6,439 nucleotides of DNA from Schaedlerella sp. (GCA_020024595.1 JAHHTO010000135.1:1-6439), one strand, 5' to 3'; counted from the stretch's first letter, positions 1 to 5,350 are shown. The notes: generated from the sequence alone by a model not told the origin. A program made the numbers and translations.

Positions 1-2
1 TT

Positions 3-194
3 GGTGCTCACTTACTCCCTTATTCGTGGCTATATAAATCAATGAGCTATCGAGTGTTTGCAATAGCGATTCCGATTTTATCACTGGCTATAGGTTCTCT
101 GTATTCGTCCAGAGTAGTTGCAAGTGTAATGCTTGCTATTGAAGTATTGTTCAGCATATCGCTATTTGTGGAATTACGAAAAATGTCAAATTAA
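3..194 (+). CDS. C-terminal fragment of a multi-pass membrane protein (possible DUF7010 family)
   Basis: This frame is open from the left edge and ends at TAA 192-194, giving the last 63 residues of a protein whose start lies outside the window. It begins GAHLLPYSWLYKS and continues with two hydrophobic stretches, roughly residues 18-34 (VFAIAIPILSLAIGS) and 38-55 (VVASVMLAIEVLFSISLF). It ends in a short polar tail, ELRKMSN, so it is an integral membrane protein. The GAHLLPYSWLYKS opening resembles from memory the C-terminal part of the DUF7010 family of small uncharacterised bacterial membrane proteins; that assignment is tentative. No function can be given. It converges on the small membrane protein gene that ends at 372, and the hairpin at 315-348 is its likely terminator, about 120 bases beyond the stop. 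Confidence 0.6.
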   Translation, partial: GAHLLPYSWLYKSMSYRVFAIAIPILSLAIGSLYSSRVVASVMLAIEVLFSISLFVELRKMSN

Positions 195-314
195 ATCAAT
201 ATGTGTAAAGTAATTGCCTAAAATACTGTCGCTCTCCTCAATACAAAAACTGAATGTTGCCACCCGATTACAGTGGTGCATCAAGCAGGATCATACTGTA
301 TGAAAAGAATATAG

Positions 315-348
315 AAAAGCGGTCATGCCGGGGAGCATGACCGCTTTT
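315..348. terminator. Bidirectional intrinsic terminator between convergent genes
   Basis: A perfect 14-bp stem pairs AAAAGCGGTCATGC (315-328) with GCATGACCGCTTTT (335-348) across the six-base loop CGGGGA. The A-run on the left arm and T-run on the right arm give a U-tract in both directions. It can therefore end the + strand membrane-protein transcript and the - strand transcript of the 58-residue protein, whose stop is 24 bases away. Confidence 0.88.
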
Positions 349-371
349 TCAAATAGCAAACAGGGATTTAC

Positions 372-548
372 TCATTTCTTTTTTAAAAATACAACTGCTC
401 CACAAGCACATCCCAAAGCCAATAGAATAGACGACATAATTCCCTCACCTGTGTTCAGTATATGGTTTACAGTTCCTATGATAAATAAACATGATGCAAT
501 CACAAATAATATACCAGCTATAAAATACATTTTTCTTTTATCTTTCAT
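372..548 (-). CDS. Small two-helix membrane protein, unknown function (58 aa)
   Basis: ATG at 548-546 opens a 58-codon frame ending TGA at 374-372. The protein starts MKDKRKMYF, with a positively charged N-terminus. A hydrophobic helix follows at about residues 8-27 (from YFIAGILFVIASCLFIIGT), then a short polar turn (NHILNTGEGI). A second helix at about residues 39-55 is rich in Ala, Gly and Cys, and the tail is LKKK. This is a typical small two-pass inner-membrane protein with cytosolic ends by the positive-inside rule. A ribosome site AGGGG lies nine bases before the ATG. The hydrophobic pattern, ribosome site and a terminator just past the stop support a real gene; the longer + strand frame over the same bases has none of these and is its shadow. 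I do not recognise a family. A possible -10 (TATATT, complement of 583-588) lies upstream, without a clear -35. Confidence 0.7.
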   Translation of the reverse strand: MKDKRKMYFIAGILFVIASCLFIIGTVNHILNTGEGIMSSILLALGCACGAVVFLKKK

Positions 549-627
549 TTAAACTTACCCCTATTTCTAATTTTATGAATTCAATATACCACAGATTCAT
601 AAACTTTTCGATCAAGCAAGATATTTA

Positions 628-647
628 ACCGGAATGCATCTTCCGGT
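628..647. repeat. Short inverted repeat upstream of the small membrane protein
   Basis: ACCGGAA (628-634) and TTCCGGT (641-647) form a perfect 7-bp inverted repeat around TGCATC. No T-run follows on the + strand, so it is not a good terminator for that direction. It lies about 80 bases upstream of the - strand small membrane protein start, beyond the weak -10 candidate, so it could be an operator or simply a remnant. Function is unknown. Confidence 0.4.
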
Positions 648-654
648 GGACTAA

Positions 655-795
655 AGGGATTGTATTGGATCACTTTATATTTGGACAGAATCTATTCTCT
701 ATGAACTACATAGCGGGCAACAGGTTATGAAGCTGATGGATGAATAGGCTATTCGTTAAATAGAAAATGAATATAAAAAAATAAAAAATTTCATA
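655..795 (+). pseudogene. Possible decayed coding remnant with in-frame stops
   Basis: One + strand frame reads RDCIGSLYIWTESILYELHS and then GQQVMKLMDE, stop (TAG 745-747), AIR, stop (TAA 757-759), IENEYKKIKNFI, stop. The composition across the stops looks protein-like and amphipathic, as if a short C-terminal gene end had been broken. No start codon, ribosome site or recognisable family is present, and an AT-rich spacer can give such text by chance. Apart from this, the promoter at 852-880 and the repeat at 628-647, the 549-914 spacer shows nothing I can name. Confidence 0.2.
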
Positions 796-851
796 TAAAA
801 AGATTAAGTACCTAAAAATCATTTTTTTATCACAATTTTTGCAAGAAATGA

Positions 852-880
852 TTGACGAAACGTCATAAATTGTATAGAAT
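852..880 (+). promoter_or_regulatory. Sigma-A promoter of the aminotransferase gene
   Basis: TTGACG (852-857) and TAGAAT (875-880) are separated by exactly 17 bases, a five-of-six match to each consensus box. The DNA upstream (about 770-850) is very A+T-rich with A and T runs, which could act as an UP element. Transcription would begin near 887, leaving a leader of about 28 bases before the ATG at 915. Confidence 0.82.
853..865. promoter_or_regulatory. Palindrome over the -35 box, candidate operator
   Basis: TGACG-AAA-CGTCA is a perfect 5+3+5 inverted repeat. Five of the six bases of the -35 hexamer form its left arm, so a dimeric regulator bound here would directly affect RNA polymerase. 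I cannot name the regulator. Confidence 0.45.
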
Positions 881-900
881 ACTAATTAGCGAGTAAAAAA

Positions 901-907
901 GTGGAGG
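901..907 (+). promoter_or_regulatory. Ribosome binding site that fixes the aminotransferase start at 915
   Basis: GTGGAGG lies only one base before the first in-frame ATG (909) but seven bases before the second (915). Only the second spacing is workable, so the protein should begin MTPYKDLS, not MAMTPYKD. Confidence 0.75.
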
Positions 908-914
908 AATGGCT

Positions 915-2201
915 ATGACACCGTACAAGGATTTAAGTGTAGAAGAGTTGGAAGAACTGAAACAGGAGCTTGAAAAGGAGTTCGCAGAGATAAAGGCGAA
1001 GGATCTGAAACTAGATATGTCCCGTGGAAAGCCGTCTACAGAACAGCTAAATCTGTCTATGGGTATGCTGGATGTATTGAATGCAGATTCTGATTTGGTT
1101 GGTGTAGATGGTGTAGACTGCCGTAATTATGGCGTGTTGGATGGAATCACAGAAGCAAAACAGCTTCTGGCAGATATGATGGAAGTTCCAAAAGATAATA
1201 TTGTTATTTTTGGTAATTCCAGTCTGAATGTGATGTATGATACAGTTGCACGTGCGATGATCTGTGGGATTATGGGAAATACTCCGTGGGCAAAACTGGA
1301 TAAAGTAAAATTTCTCTGTCCGGTGCCGGGATATGACCGACATTTTACAATTACAGAACATTTCGGAATCGAGATGGTTAATGTGCCAATGACTCCGACT
1401 GGTCCGGATATGGATATCGTAGAGAAGTTAGTTGCTGAAGATGAATCAATCAAAGGAATTTGGTGTGTGCCAAAATACTCCAATCCGCAGGGAATTACAT
1501 ATTCTGATGAGACGGTGCATCGTTTTGCATGTTTGAAACCGGCGGCAAAGGATTTCCGTATTTTCTGGGATAATGCATACGGAATTCATCATTTATATGA
1601 AGACAAACAAGATTATCTGATTGAGATTCTGATGGAATGTAAAAAAGAGGGAAATCCAGACATGGTATATAAGTTCGCATCTACATCCAAGATTAGTTTT
1701 CCGGGTTCTGGAATTGCAGCGATCGCAGCATCTGATGCCAATTTAAAGGACATCCGCAGAATGATGCAAGTACAGACAATCGGACATGACAAGGTGAATC
1801 AGTTACGTCATGCCAGATATTTTAAGGATATTCATGGAATGGTTCAACATATGAAAAAACACGCAGACATTCTCCGACCAAAGTTTGAAGCGGTTACAGA
1901 TACTTTAGAGCGAGAATTGGGTGGATTGAACATTGGTTCCTGGCTGAAGCCGTATGGTGGGTACTTTATCTCTTTTGATGCAATGGAAGGTTGTGCAAAA
2001 GCAATTGTTGCAAAAGCAAAGGAAGCAGGATTGGTTATGACTGCAGCAGGGGCTACATTCCCATATGGAAAAGATCCGAAAGACAGCAATATTCGTATTG
2101 CACCGTCATATCCGACTCCAGAAGAATTGAAAATCGCGGCGGAGATTTTTGTGCTTAGTGTGAAGTTGGTCAGTATTGATAAACTACTGGGAAATCTGTA
2201 A
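915..2201 (+). CDS. PLP-dependent aminotransferase, fold type I (Aminotran_MocR-type, possibly aspartate aminotransferase)
   Basis: A 428-residue cytosolic enzyme expected to transfer an amino group between an amino acid and a 2-oxo acid using pyridoxal phosphate. In the 915-start numbering, LDMSRGKPS (33-41) is the conserved N-terminal signature of this group. SNPQG (189-193) holds Asn190, FWDNAY (217-222) holds Asp219 for the pyridine nitrogen and Tyr222, and STSKISFPGSG (256-266) carries the Schiff-base Lys259. NIRIAPS (392-398) has Arg394, the expected substrate-carboxylate arginine. All catalytic residues are present and the length fits the family. The group (Pfam Aminotran_MocR, from memory PF12897) includes a corynebacterial aspartate aminotransferase, so Asp/2-oxoglutarate activity is the best guess; alanine or aromatic substrates remain possible. 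There is no GntR DNA-binding domain, so it is not a MocR regulator despite the family name. It is monocistronic, with its own promoter and terminator. Confidence 0.92.
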   Translation: MTPYKDLSVEELEELKQELEKEFAEIKAKDLKLDMSRGKPSTEQLNLSMGMLDVLNADSDLVGVDGVDCRNYGVLDGITEAKQLLADMMEVPKDNIVIFGNSSLNVMYDTVARAMICGIMGNTPWAKLDKVKFLCPVPGYDRHFTITEHFGIEMVNVPMTPTGPDMDIVEKLVAEDESIKGIWCVPKYSNPQGITYSDETVHRFACLKPAAKDFRIFWDNAYGIHHLYEDKQDYLIEILMECKKEGNPDMVYKFASTSKISFPGSGIAAIAASDANLKDIRRMMQVQTIGHDKVNQLRHARYFKDIHGMVQHMKKHADILRPKFEAVTDTLERELGGLNIGSWLKPYGGYFISFDAMEGCAKAIVAKAKEAGLVMTAAGATFPYGKDPKDSNIRIAPSYPTPEELKIAAEIFVLSVKLVSIDKLLGNL

Positions 2202-2232
2202 GAGAAAGCTGAAATATAATTGAATATAAACC

Positions 2233-2271
2233 CATACAAAAAGAGACCTTTTTGCGGTCTCTTTTTGTATG
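2233..2271. terminator. Strong bidirectional terminator between convergent genes
   Basis: A perfect 16-bp stem pairs 2233-2248 with 2256-2271 across the loop TTTTTGC. The core AGAGACC/GGTCTCT is flanked by A5 on the left arm and T5 on the right, so it can work in both directions. It lies 32 bases past the aminotransferase stop and 51 bases past the end of the larger coat gene on the other strand. Confidence 0.9.
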
Positions 2272-2321
2272 CCATGAATCTAGAAAAACTGCTGTTTATG
2301 GATTTCAGCAAATACCTGTAC

Positions 2322-2579
2322 CTAAAACATTTTTGGCTGTGTGAGAATATTCTTCACATGTTCAATTTCTTCCTTTGTAGCTTTGGCTGCCGGCACATAA
2401 TAGCTTTTTTCTCTGGCTACCTGATAGAGTTTTTCCTGTGACATTTCACATTCATTTCGGATTTGTTTCAGACACTGTTTCAGCTCTTTGTTTTCTGTTT
2501 GTGGAATCATATCGCCAAACATTTTTAATTCACCGTTTATTCCGACCAAGGCGTCGGAGACCATTGCTTTTTCATTCAT
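2322..2579 (-). CDS. Spore coat protein, CotF-like (85 aa)
   Basis: An 85-residue, mostly helical protein: MNEKAMVSDALVGINGELKM, a helix to GDMIPQ, a second helix ELKQCLKQIRNECEMSQEKLYQVAREKSYY, then VPAAKATKEEIEHVKNIL. The pattern of a long helix with MSQEKLYQVA followed by a Y-Y-x-P-A turn is typical of the Coat_F family (B. subtilis CotF is about 160 residues), so this is about half the usual length. It is expected to assemble on the outside of the forespore. The start is set at ATG 2579 because AGGAGG (complement of 2588-2593) lies eight bases upstream; the longer GTG start at 2588 would overlap that site. Only 12 bases separate it from the stop of the preceding 60-residue gene, and the ribosome site overlaps that stop codon (TAGGAGG), suggesting translational coupling. 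The bidirectional terminator at 2233-2271 ends the unit. Confidence 0.8.
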   Translation of the reverse strand: MNEKAMVSDALVGINGELKMFGDMIPQTENKELKQCLKQIRNECEMSQEKLYQVAREKSYYVPAAKATKEEIEHVKNILTQPKMF

Positions 2580-2591
2580 TTGTGACACCTC

Positions 2592-2774
2592 CTATAAGAA
2601 TTTCATAAGTTCCAGTTTGTTTTTCATAGCAGAATCTGCGGCATCTTGAAAGAGTTTTTTGACTTCTGGATCTTCAGATTGTGCTGCATAGTCCGTCATT
2701 TTGCTGTGTGTGGTGTCATAGCCGCCAATTAAATGGCGCAGATTTTGTAAATCTAGTATAGAAATTTCAGACAT
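2592..2774 (-). CDS. Small helical coat-associated protein (60 aa), likely partner of the CotF-like protein
   Basis: A 60-residue protein beginning MSEISILDLQNLRHLIGGYD and continuing with two predicted helices: DLQNLRHLIGGYDTTHSKMTDYAAQ and PEVKKLFQDAADSAMKNKLELMKFL. The helix-EDPEVKKLF-helix layout resembles the first half of a four-helix, ferritin-like coat protein. A strong ribosome site AAAGGAGG (complement of 2783-2790) sits eight bases before the ATG. It is the first gene of a two-gene unit with the 85-residue CotF-like protein, with overlapping stop and ribosome site. I infer that the pair forms one split coat module expressed in the developing spore. No catalytic motif is seen. Family assignment of this half is by context and helix pattern, so it is less certain than for its partner. 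Confidence 0.72.
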   Translation of the reverse strand: MSEISILDLQNLRHLIGGYDTTHSKMTDYAAQSEDPEVKKLFQDAADSAMKNKLELMKFL

Positions 2775-2828
2775 ATCAGAGACCTCCTTTGGAAATATAT
2801 TTGATAGAAATAAATTTGTTACAGAGGT

Positions 2829-2858
2829 TATTATGTCCTCAATTTATGGGATTTATTT
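2829..2858 (-). promoter_or_regulatory. Candidate forespore (sigma-G-type) promoter of the coat gene pair
   Basis: On the - strand, CATAATA (complement of 2829-2835) matches the sigma-G -10 pattern CATWHTA. Eighteen bases upstream is AAATA (complement of 2854-2858), four of five bases of the GHATR -35 pattern. No good sigma-A -35/-10 pair is seen in the 99 bases between the upstream C26 gene and the first coat gene. Consensus patterns are from memory and such short AT-rich matches are common. Confidence 0.35.
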
Positions 2859-2873
2859 CGGAAAATGAAAAAT

Positions 2874-3581
2874 TCAGTGTGTAGTTGCTGATTTTAAGAT
2901 AAAATTTCCGAAGAGTTCTCGCATTTCAGGAGAAGAACGGTACATACTTTCGGGATGCCATTGAACACCAATTGCAAAAGGATGAGAAAGCATTTCAATT
3001 GCTTCTATTGTGGAATCAGATGCAGTTGCACAGACTTTGAGAGATTTTCCGAGTTTGTTTAAAGTCTGATGATGGTAGCTGTTTACGAATAGATAACTGC
3101 CGATATATTTTTTTAGTTGAGAGTCAGGGGTGACAAAGATTTTATGACTTACTTCCTGACGGGAAAATGACTGCTGCATATGATCCAAATGTTTTCCTGG
3201 CTGGAGGGAAATGTCTTGAAAAATCGTTCCTCCGCAGGCAACATTAAAAATCTGCATACCACGGCAGATGGACAGAACAGGTTTCCGGGAGCTCAGTACT
3301 CGTTTCATAAGTCGAATCTGAAACAAATCAAGAGTGATATTATTTTTACCATTTCCACTTTTGGGTTCCTGACCGAACAGGAGTGGAGTAATATCGCCTC
3401 CGCCGCAAAAGAGGAAACCGTCACATAAGGATGTGTATTCTTCCAGCATCCTGTCTGAACGGATGAGAGGAAGAATGAGTGGAATGCCTCCCGAATAACG
3501 GATGGACTGGATGTAAGCGTTGGTAACAAATTGTTTGTCTTCAATAAATCCACAGATAATAACTCCAATTTTAGGTTTCAT
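2874..3581 (-). CDS. Gamma-glutamyl-gamma-aminobutyrate hydrolase family protein (peptidase C26, PuuD-like)
   Basis: A 235-residue cytosolic class-I glutamine-amidotransferase-like hydrolase. MKPKIGVII is the first beta strand; FCGGGDITP (58-66) is the conserved glycine-rich loop. SICRGMQIFNV (104-114) is the nucleophile elbow with Cys106, followed by ACGGTIFQDI. VNSYHHQ (166-172) is typical of PuuD relatives, and GVQWHPES (205-212) supplies His209 and Glu211, so the Cys-His-Glu triad is complete. PuuD cleaves gamma-glutamyl-GABA to glutamate and GABA in putrescine breakdown; other members cut different gamma-glutamyl amides or are of unknown specificity. No other putrescine-pathway gene is nearby, so the substrate is open. 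AAAGGAG lies five bases before the ATG. No clear promoter is seen (TTGAAC with TAATCG, 18 bases apart, is weak), and no terminator follows, so transcription may run on into the coat genes 99 bases downstream. Confidence 0.88.
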   Translation of the reverse strand: MKPKIGVIICGFIEDKQFVTNAYIQSIRYSGGIPLILPLIRSDRMLEEYTSLCDGFLFCGGGDITPLLFGQEPKSGNGKNNITLDLFQIRLMKRVLSSRKPVLSICRGMQIFNVACGGTIFQDISLQPGKHLDHMQQSFSRQEVSHKIFVTPDSQLKKYIGSYLFVNSYHHQTLNKLGKSLKVCATASDSTIEAIEMLSHPFAIGVQWHPESMYRSSPEMRELFGNFILKSATTH

Positions 3582-3743
3582 GTAAACTCCTTTGCTATAT
3601 ATTAAGTTAGATAGGGTTCGATTATGGATGAAATGAATGCGGGTTCAAAGTAAGGTGAGAATTCTAAGATAGATTATGTAAAAAAGTGGAAATATATACA
3701 TGCGATCAGGAGAATCGAAAGAAAATGTCAGATAGATAAATGC

Positions 3744-3802
3744 AAATGCCGCATTCTAAGAATTGTTGGAATCAACAACAGATTTCTGAAAATGCGGCAT
3801 TT
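3744..3802 (-). terminator. Long composite stem-loop after argG, probable terminator
   Basis: Outer arms AAATGCCGCATT (3744-3755) and AATGCGGCATTT (3791-3802) pair perfectly over 12 bp. Inside, AGAA/TTCT and TGTTG/CAACA (3764-3768 with 3773-3777) can extend the stem. It begins 34 bases past the argG stop and fits an argG terminator, but the following T-run is interrupted (ATTTGCATTTATC), so termination may be partial. The remaining spacer 3582-3743 shows no other feature I can support. Confidence 0.6.
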
Positions 3803-3836
3803 ATAGTATTATATTTTATGGTCAGAAGATGATGTG

Positions 3837-5057
3837 TTATGAATCCAGATTCTGCATTTTCATAGCGCGAACCTTAAGTGGAAGTCCGAACAGAGTAATG
3901 AAGCCATCTGCATCATGATGATCGTACAACTCTCCGGTTGTAAAGCTTGCCAGTGATTCACTGTAAAGAGAATAAGGAGAGCTTTCGCCGGCTTTGATAA
4001 TGTTACCTTTGTACAGTTTGAACTTAACTTCACCGGTTACATATTGCTGGGTTACATCAATGAATGCCTGAATTGCTTCGCGAAGTGGTGTGAACCATTT
4101 TCCTTCATACACAATCTGGGCGAATTTATTTCCCATATCTTTTTTTACTTCATAGGTAGCACGATCCAGAATCAACTCTTCCAACTGTTCGTGTGCTGCC
4201 ATCAGAATGGTTCCGCCAGGAGTCTCATAGACCCCACGGGATTTCATGCCTACAACACGGTTTTCTACAATATCTATGATACCGATACCATGTTTTCCGC
4301 CAAGAGTGTTCAGCTCTGTGATGATTTCAGAAACTTTCATTTCCTTTCCGTTTAAGGTTTTTGGAACACCGGCTTCAAATGTCATAGTGACGTATTCAGC
4401 TTCATCAGGAGCTTTTTCTGGAGAAACTCCGAGTACAAGCAAATCGTCGTAGTTTGGTTCACAGGCAGGGTCTTCCAGTTCCAGACCTTCGTGGCTGATA
4501 TGCCACAGGTTACGATCACGGCTGTAGCTGTGCTTCGTGTCAAATGGAAGATTGATGCCATGTGCCTGACAGTACTCGATTTCTTCTTCACGGGATTGCA
4601 TGGTCCAGATATCTGTCATACGCCAAGGAGCAATGATTTTTAAATCAGGAGCAAGTGCTTTGATTCCAAGTTCAAAACGAATCTGGTCATTTCCCTTTCC
4701 GGTAGCACCGTGGCAGATTGCAGTAGCTCCCTCTTTCCGTGCAATTTCAACAAGACGTTTTGCGATGACCGGTCGTGCCATAGAAGTTCCGAGCAGATAT
4801 TTGTTTTCATAGACAGAGCCTGCTTTGACACAAGGCATGATATATTCATCACAGAACTCGTCGATGATATTTTCAATATATAATTTAGAAGCACCAGAAA
4901 GTTTTGCGCGTTCTTCCAGACCATCCAGTTCTTCACCCTGTCCGCAGTCGATGCAGCAGCAGATGACTTCATAGTCGAAATTCTCTTTAAGCCATGGGAT
5001 GATTGCGGTTGTATCAAGTCCTCCAGAATATGCCAATACTACTTTTTCTTTACTCAT
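3837..5057 (-). CDS. argG: Argininosuccinate synthase
   Basis: ATP-dependent ligase joining citrulline and aspartate to argininosuccinate, with release of AMP and pyrophosphate, the penultimate step of arginine biosynthesis in the cytosol. The 406-residue product has the usual family length. LAYSGGLDTT (8-17) is the PP-loop that binds ATP. SVYENKYLLGTSMARPVIAK (81-100) and HGATGKGNDQIRFE (116-129) are the classic nucleotide/citrulline/aspartate-binding segments. KSRGVYETPGG (272-282) is the conserved C-terminal signature. The start is ATG 5057 because AGGAGG lies eight bases upstream; the upstream in-frame ATG at 5090 would add 11 residues that include the ribosome site itself. argH is not adjacent, which is unusual compared with the common argGH pair. 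The upstream region carries a promoter and phased repeats that suggest arginine repression. No frameshift or missing motif is seen. Confidence 0.97.
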   Translation of the reverse strand: MSKEKVVLAYSGGLDTTAIIPWLKENFDYEVICCCIDCGQGEELDGLEERAKLSGASKLYIENIIDEFCDEYIMPCVKAGSVYENKYLLGTSMARPVIAKRLVEIARKEGATAICHGATGKGNDQIRFELGIKALAPDLKIIAPWRMTDIWTMQSREEEIEYCQAHGINLPFDTKHSYSRDRNLWHISHEGLELEDPACEPNYDDLLVLGVSPEKAPDEAEYVTMTFEAGVPKTLNGKEMKVSEIITELNTLGGKHGIGIIDIVENRVVGMKSRGVYETPGGTILMAAHEQLEELILDRATYEVKKDMGNKFAQIVYEGKWFTPLREAIQAFIDVTQQYVTGEVKFKLYKGNIIKAGESSPYSLYSESLASFTTGELYDHHDADGFITLFGLPLKVRAMKMQNLDS

Positions 5058-5078
5058 AATGATTCCCTCCTGAAATTG

Positions 5079-5096
5079 TTTATTATGCATGATAAA
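5079..5096. repeat. 18-bp near-palindrome in the argG leader
   Basis: TTTAT-T-ATGCAT-G-ATAAA pairs at eight of nine positions. It lies 8 bases upstream of the argG ribosome site (complement of 5066-5071). It could be an operator of ARG-box length or form a small RNA hairpin affecting translation; neither is shown. Confidence 0.4.
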
Positions 5097-5120
5097 ACAT
5101 TTTAAATATGTGTATGTAAG

Positions 5121-5164
5121 TTCTCCGAAGATACAAAATTGATTTTATAGATGTTTCTGGAGAA
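5121..5164 (-). promoter_or_regulatory. Potential hairpin at the 5' end of the argG mRNA
   Basis: TTCTCC (transcribed from 5164-5159) pairs with GGAGAA (transcribed from 5126-5121), with AAAAT/ATTTT pairing inside. From the promoter below, transcription should begin near 5168, placing this hairpin almost at the mRNA 5' end. It may stabilise the message; I do not recognise a riboswitch or T-box. Confidence 0.3.
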
Positions 5165-5174
5165 GCTATGCATT

Positions 5175-5203
5175 ACTATACATCAAAACTTATAAATATG
5201 CAA
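5175..5203 (-). promoter_or_regulatory. Probable sigma-A promoter of argG
   Basis: Reading the - strand, TTGCAT (complement of 5198-5203) and TATAGT (complement of 5175-5180) are 17 bases apart. The -10 is a five-of-six match while the -35 is weaker, as expected for a regulated promoter. The -35 is embedded in one of the three TGCATATTNNTA repeats. Confidence 0.6.
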
Positions 5204-5254
5204 TAGAAAATAGAAAAAATTTAAAAATATGCATCAAAACAATAGGAATATGCA
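5191..5254 (-). promoter_or_regulatory. Three phased TGCATATTNNTA repeats, candidate arginine-repressor operators
   Basis: On the argG coding strand the 12-mer TGCATATTNNTA occurs at the complements of 5191-5202, 5222-5233 and 5243-5254. The register is 21 and 31 bp, close to two and three turns of DNA, so all copies face the same side. The copy nearest argG overlaps the -35. The form TGCATA-N4-TA resembles one and a half arms of an ARG box (paired half-sites around four A/T bases). ArgR/AhrC binding is an inference from the gene controlled. Confidence 0.45.
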
Positions 5255-5277
5255 TAAAATGCGGTATAATATACAAG

Positions 5278-5291
5278 TTGCATATTTGCAA
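5278..5291. repeat. TTGCA-TATT-TGCAA inverted repeat in the argG/receptor divergent spacer
   Basis: Perfect 5-bp arms surround four A/T bases, the geometry of a dimer-binding site. It lies 24 bases beyond the outermost argG-side repeat and shares the TGCATATT word, in the opposite orientation. It could be a further operator of the same regulator or belong to the divergent receptor gene. Confidence 0.35.
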
Positions 5292-5321
5292 TAATTTGAT
5301 ACGATTCTCGGAAGAACAGGC

Positions 5322-5350
5322 TTTCAAATTTTAGCTTTATGTAGTACAAT
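5322..5350 (+). promoter_or_regulatory. Possible promoter of the receptor gene
   Basis: TTTCAA (5322-5327) and TACAAT (5345-5350) are 17 bases apart. The -10 is five of six; the -35 is poor. No sigma-28 motif (TAAA with GCCGATAA) is found upstream of the receptor. If used, the leader is about 140 bases and includes the hairpin arms GTTATG (5395-5400)/CATAAC (5410-5415) and GATTT/AAATC (5426-5437). Confidence 0.4.

Noticed and set aside
186..281. 31-codon - strand frame (MHHCNRVATF...) overlapping the end of the first gene
   Set aside because: No ribosome site or recognisable family; too short to support.
325..552. 75-codon + strand frame starting MPGSMTAF
   Set aside because: It starts inside the terminator stem, has no ribosome site, and is antisense to the better-supported 58-residue membrane protein.
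909..914. Aminotransferase start at the first ATG (909)
   Set aside because: Only one base separates it from GGAGG; the ATG at 915 has the normal spacing.
915..2201. Naming the aminotransferase a MocR transcription regulator
   Set aside because: No GntR helix-turn-helix N-terminus; the protein is only the aminotransferase fold.
2580..2588. GTG start for the CotF-like gene, adding three residues
   Set aside because: The GTG begins at the last base of AGGAGG, so it cannot use that ribosome site; ATG 2579 is eight bases away.
3180..3568. Frames antisense or shifted within the C26 gene, and similar ones within argG and the aminotransferase
   Set aside because: They lie inside strongly conserved genes and encode no recognisable protein.
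3619..3648. TTGAAC / TAATCG, 18 bases apart, as the C26 gene promoter
   Set aside because: The -10 matches only two of six consensus bases.
5058..5090. 11-residue N-terminal extension of ArgG (MHNKQFQEGII)
   Set aside because: It would translate the Shine-Dalgarno itself, lacks its own ribosome site and is not part of the family's usual N-terminus.
5264..5274. GTATAATATAC palindrome with a perfect TATAAT for + strand transcription
   Set aside because: No acceptable -35 lies 15-19 bases upstream, so it was not called a promoter; AT-rich DNA gives such matches easily.
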